A stretch of 51,182 bases of DNA from Akkermansia sp. (lineage in GTDB: Bacteria > Verrucomicrobiota > Verrucomicrobiia > Verrucomicrobiales > Akkermansiaceae). The position numbers were made by a program, and so were the translations under genes. The notes beneath the pieces are model-generated. The model had not been told where the DNA came from. It ran no database searches and worked only from the letters and a program-made list of their open reading frames with translations. Within the stretch, counting starts at the first letter, position 1, and each line of letters starts with the position of its first letter. The DNA lies in the NCBI GenBank assembly GCA_030535795.1, contig JAUNRE010000005.1, positions 1 to 51,182 on the forward strand, written 5' to 3'. Shown here one piece after another: positions 1 to 7,132 of this stretch.

Positions 1-293
1 TTTCGCTCGCTCTTTCGGGCTGCCCCGTGTCGGGGTGCCGCAAAGTATACACGAATCAGCACGACACGTCAAGCTTATTTTTGAAAAATTTTCAAAATTT
101 CTTTCCACAATTTTCCAAAACATTGAAAAATCAATGAAATCAAAATTTACATTTTTCGACATTTTGGCACTCCCCGAAAAAAATGCCTAAGAAAAATGAA
201 AAAACGCCTCACTGAAACGGCACTGCCACCTTTCTGCCGCCACGCCACGCGCCGGAGGAGTATTCAAGCGGCACGCGCTCGCGTATTCTGATA
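1..293. other. Intergenic leader with AT-rich tract
   Basis: No gene is visible. The first 50 bases are GC-rich and hold a CCCCG/CGGGG hairpin. Bases 70-200 are strikingly AT-rich, with runs such as TTTTTGAAAAATTTTCAAAA, which is nearly self-complementary. The stretch may simply be upstream DNA of the glycosylase gene. One DnaA-box-like 9-mer (CTTTCCACA, near 100) was seen, but a single imperfect match does not make an origin. Confidence 0.5.
23..49. repeat. Short palindromic element, left end of window
   Basis: CCCCG (23-27), loop TGT, CGGGG (31-35), then AAAGTATA at 42-49. The same order, a CCCCG/CGGGG hairpin followed closely by AAAGTATA, occurs at 51142-51167 at the other end of the window, so this may belong to a dispersed palindromic repeat family. 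Confidence 0.35.
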
Positions 294-321
294 TTGACAA
301 ACGGGTGCTATATGATAGGAT
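294..321 (+). promoter_or_regulatory. Promoter for the uracil-DNA glycosylase gene
   Basis: TTGACA at 294-299 and TAGGAT at 316-321, spacer 16. The -10 box ends 11 bases before the ATG at 333, which would leave almost no 5' leader. Confidence 0.5.
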
Positions 322-332
322 GGTGAAGCGAT

Positions 333-1319
333 ATGACGACAGCTGAACTGGTGACGAATTACCTGCATACCCTGCAAGAGCGAGGTATGGAGAAGCTGTG
401 TATCGACGAAGGCGCTCGCAGCATTCTGCGCGAGTGGATGCTGGCAGCCCGACGGGGAATCCGCCGACCGACAGCGCCGCGCCCGGCACCGGGTAGCGCC
501 GCGACACCTCCCACACAGCAAGCGCCGCTTACCTCTGCGGCCAACGCCCCTGCTGAACCACCCGCGCAAAACACCAGCGCTGCTGACATTGCAAACTACC
601 TCCGCGCAGCTGTCACGGAAGAACACCCCGCACAGCCTGCGGATGAACCCATGGTGCACGAAGACGAGATACCCTTCTTCCGCCCCGGCGGCAGCACCCC
701 GGAAGAAGTGTGGGCAAATTTCGAACGCATGTTGCCGACCTGGCAGCCCCTGCGTGCGCTTGGCACCCTGCGCAACACCTACATACCGCCCGCCGGCAAC
801 CGCGCAGCAGATATCATGTTTGTGGGGGACGCCCCCACCTACCCGGACGAAGCCGAACGCCGCCCTTTTGCCGGAGCAGCCGGCGAAAAACTGGACGGCA
901 TGCTCAAAGCCATGGGGCTCACGCGCGAGCAAGTCTATATCACCCACCTGGTGAAGTTCCGCCCCGGCATGCCGAGGCAAACCACCAACAACCGCCCCCC
1001 GAACGAAAAGGAAATCCTTTACTCCGCCTCCATCACCGAGCTGGAAGTTCGCCTGGTTCGCCCCAAAGTCATTGTAGCGCTGGGCGTCATCGCTGCACGA
1101 GGACTGTTGCGGCAGGGAGATTTACCGCTTGCGGCGTACCAGCAACTGCACGGCAACTTCTGCGGTGTGCCCGTCGTGGTATCCCACCACCCCAGCTACC
1201 TGCTGCGCACCAACGACATATCCGAACGCCGCAAGCTGTGGGAAGAAATGCTGCGCGTAATGGAAATGTGCGGTCTGCCCATCAGCGACAAACAGAGAGG
1301 CTTCTTCCTGAAAAAGTAA
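333..1319 (+). CDS. Uracil-DNA glycosylase superfamily (family 4-like), Fe-S cysteines absent
   Basis: 328 aa. Predicted to remove uracil from DNA by hydrolysing the N-glycosidic bond. Residues 1-155 are a poorly conserved, Pro/Ala-rich N-terminal region. The catalytic domain spans about 156-315: motif GDAPTYPDEAERRPFAGAAG near 165-184 matches the family 4 pattern GEAPG..ED..GRPFVGRAG, and HHPSYLLR near 285-292 matches the C-terminal HPS motif. Family 4 enzymes normally carry four cysteines that hold a [4Fe-4S] cluster. Here the only cysteines are C23, C277 and C313; the expected positions read WQPLRALG (137-144), VKFRP (207-211) and ILYSAS (228-233). The cluster is therefore probably lost, and activity cannot be assumed. 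It stands alone behind its own promoter, 41 bases before the next gene. Confidence 0.85.
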   Translation: MTTAELVTNYLHTLQERGMEKLCIDEGARSILREWMLAARRGIRRPTAPRPAPGSAATPPTQQAPLTSAANAPAEPPAQNTSAADIANYLRAAVTEEHPAQPADEPMVHEDEIPFFRPGGSTPEEVWANFERMLPTWQPLRALGTLRNTYIPPAGNRAADIMFVGDAPTYPDEAERRPFAGAAGEKLDGMLKAMGLTREQVYITHLVKFRPGMPRQTTNNRPPNEKEILYSASITELEVRLVRPKVIVALGVIAARGLLRQGDLPLAAYQQLHGNFCGVPVVVSHHPSYLLRTNDISERRKLWEEMLRVMEMCGLPISDKQRGFFLKK

Positions 1320-1323
1320 GGAA

Positions 1324-1352
1324 TTGACAACAGGGGAACAATTTGCTAGAAA
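1324..1352 (+). promoter_or_regulatory. Promoter for the SagB-type gene
   Basis: TTGACA at 1324-1329, 17-base spacer, TAGAAA at 1347-1352. It lies only 8 bases before the ATG at 1361, which argues for that ATG, or the one at 1355, over the more upstream TTG. Confidence 0.55.
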
Positions 1353-1360
1353 GAATGAGT

Positions 1361-1942
1361 ATGTACAAGACACTTCTCCTTCTACTGGCCGGGGCAGCAG
1401 TAGCTGCCGAAATAAAGCCCCTGCCCGCCCCCGTTGTAACCGGCGGCATGCCGCTGATGGAAGCCATCAATGCCCGACAGTCGGGCCGCAAATATAACCC
1501 CGAGCACAAAATAGACGACCAGACACTCAGCGAAATTCTGTGGGTGGCATGGGGTGTCAACACCCACGGCAAACGCACCATCCCCACCGCCCGCAACCGT
1601 CAGAACATGGGGCTCTACGTCATCACCCCCGAGGGAACCTGGCGCTACAACGCCAAAGAAAACAACCTGGAAAAAGTGAACGATAAGAACCTGATTCCCC
1701 TTTGCGAGCAGCAGAGCTTTGTCAAAAACGCCCCGCTGCACCTGCTCTTCACCGCCAAGGATGACCGCTGGGGGCGCGCCCATGTGGGCTCCGCCTACCA
1801 GAACGTCTACCTCTACGCCACCTCAAAAGGGCTTAACACCGTCATTCGCGGCATGATTGACTGCGATGCCCTCACCCGCGAAATGGCACTGCCGGACGGA
1901 CAGGTCGTCATTGCGCACCAAACGATAGGCTACGCCGAGTAA
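1361..1942 (+). CDS. Exported SagB/ThcOx-type nitroreductase family protein
   Basis: 193 aa from ATG 1361; ATG 1355 and TTG 1343 are also in frame, but the latter falls inside the spacer/-10 of the promoter. Residues 1-16 (MYKTLLLLLAGAAVAA) look like a cleavable signal peptide. The rest matches small FMN-dependent nitroreductases of the SagB/ThcOx branch: the MEAINARQSGRKYNPE start (Arg pattern that contacts FMN phosphate), GVNTHGKRTIPTARNRQNM, and a C-terminal RGMIDCDALTREMALPDGQVV segment. The substrate is unknown. Peptide heterocycle dehydrogenation is known for SagB itself, but no partner cyclodehydratase genes are here, so a general flavin oxidoreductase role outside the cytoplasm is the safer reading. 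Confidence 0.8.
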   Translation: MYKTLLLLLAGAAVAAEIKPLPAPVVTGGMPLMEAINARQSGRKYNPEHKIDDQTLSEILWVAWGVNTHGKRTIPTARNRQNMGLYVITPEGTWRYNAKENNLEKVNDKNLIPLCEQQSFVKNAPLHLLFTAKDDRWGRAHVGSAYQNVYLYATSKGLNTVIRGMIDCDALTREMALPDGQVVIAHQTIGYAE

Positions 1943-1963
1943 TACTCGAAAACCGTCTCACAC

Positions 1964-1994
1964 AAAAAGCCGCCCGTTTGCAGGGCGGCTTTTT
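1964..1994. terminator. Bidirectional rho-independent terminator
   Basis: AAAAAGCCGCCC (1964-1975), 7-base loop, GGGCGGCTTTTT (1983-1994). T tracts on both sides let it serve the nitroreductase gene on + and the convergent thioredoxin-like gene on -. Confidence 0.85.
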
Positions 1995-2019
1995 GTATTG
2001 CGTGATGCGCGAAGCGACA

Positions 2020-2958
2020 TCACGGCATCGTCGGCAAAACCTGCCGCTCCAAATACTCGATATTCTTCTTGAGAATCTTGCCGGAACGACTCTCCGGTTC
2101 AGCCTCGTATGCAGCCTTATAAGCCTCATACATTTTCTTGATATCACGCAGGAAAGCATAAGAATCCCCCTTGGCTCGAAGCGCGTCCTGACGAACAGCC
2201 GGCTCCAAATCCTGTGCCAAGAAAGCATCAAGCCTGTCAATACTGTCGCGAATATCCTCGGGCTTAAACTTACCCTGGAACCCCTGCATCAGCTCACGCA
2301 GAGCCTCGCGCTGTGCAATGAGTCGGCGAGTCTTGTCAGCGTACCCCTTGTAACCCAGCACATTCTCAACATCAAGGCTATTAATTTCCGCAATAACGGC
2401 TGCATATTTATCACGACAAACTTCAGGCAGACACTTAAGCGCAGCATCAAGAGCCTTAGCTCGCTCCAACCCCGTCTTACCGGCGGCTTCAGCCATAGCA
2501 GCATTGCGTGCGGCAAGTTTATCCAACCCGGCCTTTACAAGAGGAATATAATCCGCCGGGGTACGGCGTGTACCGCCGATAATCTCGAAAGGCAGCCCAT
2601 CAGAATCCATAAGTACCACACCGGGAAGCCCCTCAATCTTGTACGAGTACAGCAAGGCCTCCCGCTCCTTCCTTTCTGCCTCCGAAATCTTGGCCACCAG
2701 CTCAGGCGTGCGTGGAAAATCCACAGGCACAAGCACAAATTTATCTCCAAACTCGGCATCAAACTCCGGCGAATTTACAATCTTATCACGCAGGTGAATA
2801 CAGGCCGTGCACCAGTCCGTGCCGGTAAAATCAACAAAGATATTGCAATTCTTAGCCTTAGCTGCCGAAAGCGCTTCAGGCATCGTAGCGACCTCGGGCA
2901 GTGCGATGGCCGGGGTGGCCAGCGCAAGCAGAGTCATCAGTTTTGCTATGTTTTTCAT
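2020..2958 (-). CDS. Exported thioredoxin-like protein
   Basis: 312 aa. A signal peptide (MKNIAKLMTLLALATPAIA) places it outside the cytoplasm. Residues 20-150 form a thioredoxin-like fold: NIFVDFTGTDWCTACIHL carries the redox pair in WCTAC (C-x-x-C), and EGLPGVVLMDSDG supplies the cis-proline loop. Residues 150-312 are a helical region rich in Ala, Lys and Glu that may be TPR-like, ending in KKMYEAYKAAYEAEPES. It probably reduces or shuffles disulfides of envelope proteins, or acts in cytochrome maturation; no partner is adjacent. It is transcribed alone, converging on the nitroreductase gene across a shared terminator. Confidence 0.75.
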   Translation of the reverse strand: MKNIAKLMTLLALATPAIALPEVATMPEALSAAKAKNCNIFVDFTGTDWCTACIHLRDKIVNSPEFDAEFGDKFVLVPVDFPRTPELVAKISEAERKEREALLYSYKIEGLPGVVLMDSDGLPFEIIGGTRRTPADYIPLVKAGLDKLAARNAAMAEAAGKTGLERAKALDAALKCLPEVCRDKYAAVIAEINSLDVENVLGYKGYADKTRRLIAQREALRELMQGFQGKFKPEDIRDSIDRLDAFLAQDLEPAVRQDALRAKGDSYAFLRDIKKMYEAYKAAYEAEPESRSGKILKKNIEYLERQVLPTMP

Positions 2959-3025
2959 GGTTGTGTATGGGGTAAAAAGCTCCTGAAAGAACCCTGCCAG
3001 CCACGATGTTCGGGTTCATGTCTAC

Positions 3026-3054
3026 CCTTTAGCATAGAGTGCATGACATATCAA
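3026..3054 (-). promoter_or_regulatory. Probable promoter for the thioredoxin-like gene
   Basis: On the minus strand TTGATA (3054-3049), 17-base spacer, TAAAGG (3031-3026). It gives a leader of about 60 bases, longer than most in this window. Confidence 0.35.
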
Positions 3055-3251
3055 TAAAAAAATCACAAATTGAGCAATATTTGAGCACAATTTTTATTTT
3101 CTCCGACAAATTTCACCTGCATGGTAGGATTACCCTCCCAAACAGCCGAAAGCCGCACCTGCTCACGGGTCCGCCCGCGCATACGCGACCACATCCCACG
3201 GAAGAGACAGTCAGAATTACGCACTTTTACTCAAACTGCCACGATGGAGGC
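3055..3251. other. Intergenic gap, no gene recognised
   Basis: About 200 bases between the divergent thioredoxin-like and secDF promoters. A 74-codon open frame crosses it, but it has no promoter, ribosome site or family resemblance, so I do not call it a gene. Confidence 0.5.
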
Positions 3252-3280
3252 TTGACGTGGTGAGATAACGTGGCACAATA
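3252..3280 (+). promoter_or_regulatory. Promoter for secDF
   Basis: TTGACG at 3252-3257, 17-base spacer, ACAATA at 3275-3280; the ATG follows 29 bases later. Confidence 0.45.
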
Positions 3281-3309
3281 AGGTGGTTAAACTTTAAGCA
3301 AGCAAAGAT

Positions 3310-5847
3310 ATGCCCCAGTTTCTCACAGACATTACCGGGTCTCCGTTGTTCTACTTTGCAACGGGTATCCTGTTGCTGGTATGCTTTTTCTGGTATCTGG
3401 CAGCAGAGAATGACAAAACGAAGCGCAGCGCCGGCACCTTCTTCATTGTAGGTCTTGCCGGTTTCTCGCTGCTCTCCCTGTTCGTCAACGGCATGCAGTA
3501 CGGCATCGACATTAAGGGTGGTGTAGAGCTCACGCTCGAAGTACAGCCCAAGATGGACGACAACGGCAACACCGTACCGCCCACGGAGCAGGACATGGAG
3601 CAGGCATGCGCCATTCTGGAAGAACGACTCAACTCCACCGGTACGAGTGAAGTGCAGATTCTGCACTCCAACAACAAGGTGCTCATCCAGATTCCCCAGC
3701 AAGACAGCCAGAACGAGCAGCGCAACAAGGAGAAGATTGATGCCATGGTGAAGATGCTCACCAAGATGGCCAAGCTGGAGCTCCTTGCCGTGTACCCGGA
3801 ATACACCAGCGTGCTGGCCGACCCTGAGATTCAGGAAGGGCTGGTAAAATACGAAGAGAAACTCATTGCCTACAAGAAAGAGCTTGCAGCCGGCAACACA
3901 ACACTGCGCGCCCCCATGCTGCCGCGCATTCCTGCCCGCATGGGTCTCAACAACTACATGATTCTGCCCCAGCCGCTGGTGGACGACAAGACAGCGCAGC
4001 CGATTCTGGACAAACAGGGCAACCAGGAGATTCGCTACTATGTGGTGCAGAAACCCTATGCCGCCATGCAGCAGGGTGTCTACATCACCGGTGAGCATGT
4101 AGCCGCCTCCCACCCGGACTACACCCGCAAGGGCTATGTGAACGTAACGCTCAACCGCGAAGGTGCAGGTCGCATGGGCAAACTGACCGGCGCCATGACG
4201 CTGGGGCGTGACCTGCTGGCCGTGGTGCTCAACAACCAGATTAAGTGCGCCCCTGTGGTGCAGAGCGTGCTGAGCAAAGACTTCTCCATCTCCGGCCTGA
4301 ACGGCAAGGGTGAACCCGAAGACATCTCCAAGGCGCTGGCCAACCCGCTTTCCAGCGACCTGAAGGTAGAAGGCCGCAAAGACGTATCCGCCCAGCTGGG
4401 TCAGAGCGCCCTGGAGCAAGGTATCTTCTCCGGCCTCATCGGCATGATTGGCATCTTTGCTTTCTGCTTCTGGTACTACCGCACGGCCGGTATCGTTGCC
4501 ATGGTAGGTCTTTCCTTCAACGCCCTGGCACTGGTTGGCCTCATGAGCCTGTTCGGGTTCGTGCTGACACTGCCGGGTATTGCCGGTATCGTGCTGACGA
4601 TGGGTATGGCAGTGGACGCCAACGTGCTCATCAACGAACGCATGCGCGAAGAAAAAGCCCTGGGCAAACCCTTCATCGAATGCCTGCGCTTATCGTACGA
4701 GAAAGCCTTCTCCGCCATTTGGGACTCCAACATCACCTCACTCATCACGGCAGTGATTCTCTTCTGGCTGGCCAGCGGCTCCATTAAGGGCTTCGCCGTC
4801 ACCACGAGCGTCGGTATCCTCACCTCCCTCATCGGAGCCGTGGTCGTAACACGCGTGCTCTACTTCTGGATGGAGCGCCTGGGGCTGCTCAAGGACAACA
4901 AGTTTGCCAAAGCCCCGCTGGAGGGTAAGGTGTTCGACTTCATGAAGCACCGCAAGGCCTGCGGCTGGGCATCCGCCATCATCATTCTGGCAGCCGCTGC
5001 CTACGGCGTCTTCGTGCGTGGCGACAAGGCTCTGGGTATCGACTTCACCGGTGGTGCCACCATCACCTACGTCATCCCCGGCGATGTTGAGGTGGACTAC
5101 AAGAAAGCCGAGGAAGCCGTCTACAAGATGCAGCTTTCCAAGCAGCCCACGGTGCAGCAGTTCGGCAATGCCACCGACCGCAACATCAAGATTCGCGTGG
5201 CAACCAAGGAGGAAGCACAGAAGATTGACGCCCTCCTGCGCAAGGATATTCCCGGCATGGCGCAGCTGCCCGCCGCCTCGGTGGAAGACGTGAGCGCCTC
5301 GCTGGGCAGCACCTTCTTCCGCACAGCATGTTGGGCACTGCTGGCGGGTTTGCTGGGCATCACGCTCTACCTGGCCATCCGCTTCGAATGGAGCTTCGCC
5401 ATGGGTGCGCTCATTTCCACCTTCCACGACGTAGCAGCCATTATCGTCTTGGTTGTGCTCATGGGAACGGAGCTGAGCATCATTCACATTGGTGCATTCC
5501 TGACTGTAGCCGGCTATTCGATTAACGACACCATCGTTATCTTCGACCGCATCCGCGAGCGCCTGCGCATCGCCGAGCCGAGCGAAAGCCTCGTCGATAT
5601 CATGAACGAGGCTATCAACTCCACGCTGTCGCGTACGCTGCTTACCTCCGGCTCCACCATCGCAGTGCTTATCTCCCTGATTGCACTGGGTGGTCCCGCC
5701 ATGGAGGACTTCTCGATAGCCATGCTCATGGGTATCTTTGTGGGTACTTACTCCTCCATCTTCATTGCCGCCCCGGTGGTGCTGGCCTTCGACAAGAAGC
5801 ACAGCCTGCGCGATGAGCTGCAGAAGGCAGAGGAAACCACAGCCTGA
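3310..5847 (+). CDS. secDF: Protein translocase SecDF (SecD-SecF fusion)
   Basis: 845 aa. A single-chain fusion of SecD and SecF, the RND-type membrane subunits that use the proton gradient to pull exported proteins out of SecYEG. The SecD half (1-540) has a first membrane helix (about 30-52), the YGIDIKGGVELTLEV motif near 62-76, a large periplasmic head with GRDLLAVVLNNQIKCAPVV, then five helices containing GIAGIVLTMGMAVDANVLINERMREE, the region of the proton-relay Asp. The SecF half starts with a helix near 550 and ALGIDFTGGATITYV (about 573-587), then AGYSINDTIVIFDRIRERLR. SecD and SecF are separate in E. coli, while fusions are common elsewhere. Monocistronic or leading a short operon; a GC-rich hairpin follows. 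Confidence 0.96.
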   Translation: MPQFLTDITGSPLFYFATGILLLVCFFWYLAAENDKTKRSAGTFFIVGLAGFSLLSLFVNGMQYGIDIKGGVELTLEVQPKMDDNGNTVPPTEQDMEQACAILEERLNSTGTSEVQILHSNNKVLIQIPQQDSQNEQRNKEKIDAMVKMLTKMAKLELLAVYPEYTSVLADPEIQEGLVKYEEKLIAYKKELAAGNTTLRAPMLPRIPARMGLNNYMILPQPLVDDKTAQPILDKQGNQEIRYYVVQKPYAAMQQGVYITGEHVAASHPDYTRKGYVNVTLNREGAGRMGKLTGAMTLGRDLLAVVLNNQIKCAPVVQSVLSKDFSISGLNGKGEPEDISKALANPLSSDLKVEGRKDVSAQLGQSALEQGIFSGLIGMIGIFAFCFWYYRTAGIVAMVGLSFNALALVGLMSLFGFVLTLPGIAGIVLTMGMAVDANVLINERMREEKALGKPFIECLRLSYEKAFSAIWDSNITSLITAVILFWLASGSIKGFAVTTSVGILTSLIGAVVVTRVLYFWMERLGLLKDNKFAKAPLEGKVFDFMKHRKACGWASAIIILAAAAYGVFVRGDKALGIDFTGGATITYVIPGDVEVDYKKAEEAVYKMQLSKQPTVQQFGNATDRNIKIRVATKEEAQKIDALLRKDIPGMAQLPAASVEDVSASLGSTFFRTACWALLAGLLGITLYLAIRFEWSFAMGALISTFHDVAAIIVLVVLMGTELSIIHIGAFLTVAGYSINDTIVIFDRIRERLRIAEPSESLVDIMNEAINSTLSRTLLTSGSTIAVLISLIALGGPAMEDFSIAMLMGIFVGTYSSIFIAAPVVLAFDKKHSLRDELQKAEETTA

Positions 5848-5887
5848 GCCTGAAACTCATAAGCAAACCATATCTCACACAATCCCC

Positions 5888-5909
5888 GGGCGCGGCACAT
5901 GCCGCGCCC
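5888..5909 (+). terminator. Hairpin after secDF
   Basis: GGGCGCGGC, loop ACAT, GCCGCGCCC, a perfect 9-bp stem followed by GATTT, so only a weak T tract. The in-frame ATG at 5899 of the next gene lies in this loop, which favours the downstream ATG at 5926 as its true start. Confidence 0.5.
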
Positions 5910-5925
5910 GATTTACACAGCCACC

Positions 5926-6792
5926 ATGCGCCGCCACATCATCAGCCTGCTGCTGAGCCTTTGTGCCGTCATCTTCTGCACGGCACTCGTAGGCTCCGTA
6001 CAGTGCGGGCTAGAATTATCCGCCCCCGGGCTCAGCCCCGAGCGAGCCGCCCACCTGCGGGGGCTCATCTACTTTCACTTTGCGCTGGCCCAGCTGGCTG
6101 TCATTGCCACGGGAGTAGTGCTCTATATACGGCACAGACGCTGGCGGCGCTACTACCTGCTGGTGAGCTACAATGAAAAAGGGCAGAACCTCAACCCGCC
6201 GGGCATCCGCATGCCCAGTGCACGCGTCTACCGCTGCCACCTGGGCAACCTGTCTACCTGCGAGCTGCCGCCCGCCGGAGCCCCGGTACTGGTCTACCCC
6301 ATGTTCATGCTCAGCGGGCATTCCAGCGGCCACAAGCTCGAACACGCCCTGACCGCCGCCTACGCCGCACGCGGCAACTCCACCCCCAACCTCTACTACC
6401 AGCCCGTGCTGGGTGCCAGCCCCTGGCTTGCCAAAGCCGCAGCTGCCCATATACGGCCGCTATTGCAGAGCGACACGGGCGTGCTGGTTGTGGCGCACGG
6501 TTCCAAACTCAGCGAAGCACCGCCCGAGCCCGCCCTCTTCTGCCGCCGCCTGCGCGAGCTGCTACCCGACACCGAAGTCGAGGTGGGGTACTTCAGCCAG
6601 CAGCCGGAAGCTCACGAAAAACTACGCACCATGCGCAGCGCGCACGTCTTACTCCTGCCCTTCCTGCTGACGGAAGGCATCCACACCACACGCGACCTGC
6701 CCACCCCGGAGCAAGCAGCCACCTGCGGCAAGCAACTGACCCGCCTTCCCGTTGTGGCCACCCTGCTCGCCCGACATAACGACACGCCATGA
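5926..6792 (+). CDS. Membrane-fused CbiX/sirohydrochlorin chelatase-like protein
   Basis: 288 aa from ATG 5926. Two hydrophobic segments (about 5-25 and 40-62) form an N-terminal membrane module, ending in the basic RHRRWRRYY. The rest resembles the two-repeat CbiX class that inserts Co or Fe into sirohydrochlorin: VYPMFMLSGHSSGHKLEHAL (half 1) and LVVAHGSKLSEAPPEPAL ... LLPFLLTEGIHTTRDLP (half 2) carry the metal-chelating His pattern. The first half appears to lack its own HGS strand, as if the membrane segment replaced it. No cobalamin or siroheme genes are nearby, so the substrate is uncertain. Its stop overlaps the ATG of the DUF167 gene (ATGA), so the two are translationally coupled. Confidence 0.65.
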   Translation: MRRHIISLLLSLCAVIFCTALVGSVQCGLELSAPGLSPERAAHLRGLIYFHFALAQLAVIATGVVLYIRHRRWRRYYLLVSYNEKGQNLNPPGIRMPSARVYRCHLGNLSTCELPPAGAPVLVYPMFMLSGHSSGHKLEHALTAAYAARGNSTPNLYYQPVLGASPWLAKAAAAHIRPLLQSDTGVLVVAHGSKLSEAPPEPALFCRRLRELLPDTEVEVGYFSQQPEAHEKLRTMRSAHVLLLPFLLTEGIHTTRDLPTPEQAATCGKQLTRLPVVATLLARHNDTP

Positions 6793-7052
6793 AACTCGCC
6801 CTCAAAGTAACACCCGGTGCCCGTAAAAACGAAATTCTGGGCTGGGAAGAAGATTACCCGCAGGTAGGACGCGTGCTGAAACTCAAAATCGCCGCTCCGC
6901 CCATCGATGGAAAAGCCAACAAGGAAATCGAAGCCTTCCTGGCCAAGACCCTGGGGCTGCCGAAAACAGCCGTCCATATCGCCCATGGCGCCTCCGGGCG
7001 CATCAAACTGGCAGAGCTGCCCGACGAAGCTGACCTGTCGCGCTTGGCATAA
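6789..7052 (+). CDS. DUF167 (YggU) family protein
   Basis: 87 aa. A whole-length match to the small DUF167/YggU fold: KVTPGARKNEI, then APPIDGKANKEIEAFLAKTLGLPKTAVHIAHGASGRIKL. The family is found in bacteria and eukaryotes with no settled biochemical role. The gene overlaps the chelatase-like gene by four bases (ATGA). Confidence 0.9.
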   Translation: MKLALKVTPGARKNEILGWEEDYPQVGRVLKLKIAAPPIDGKANKEIEAFLAKTLGLPKTAVHIAHGASGRIKLAELPDEADLSRLA

Positions 7053-7088
7053 CGAGCCGATGAATAGCAATACGTGCAGGCTTCCTGC

Positions 7089-7117
7089 TTGACAACAGGC
7101 AAGAAATCCTCTACTAT
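7089..7117 (+). promoter_or_regulatory. Promoter for the surface protein gene
   Basis: TTGACA at 7089-7094, 17-base spacer, TACTAT at 7112-7117. A purine-rich GCAGGAAA sits before the ATG at 7133 and may act as a ribosome site, one of the few in the window. Confidence 0.6.
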
Positions 7118-7132
7118 TCCAGCAGGAAATCC

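Noticed and set aside
60..200. Possible replication origin (AT-rich, one DnaA-like box)
   Set aside because: Only one imperfect DnaA box, no dnaA or dnaN gene, no clustered boxes.
3039..3263. 74-codon plus-strand frame before secDF
   Set aside because: No ribosome site or promoter, no family resemblance, and it runs into the secDF promoter.
4738..5802. 354-codon antisense frame in secDF
   Set aside because: Shadow of the SecDF reading frame; His/Gly/Val-rich translation with no domain.
5888..5909. Riboswitch before the chelatase-like gene
   Set aside because: A single simple hairpin; no cobalamin or other aptamer motif is visible.
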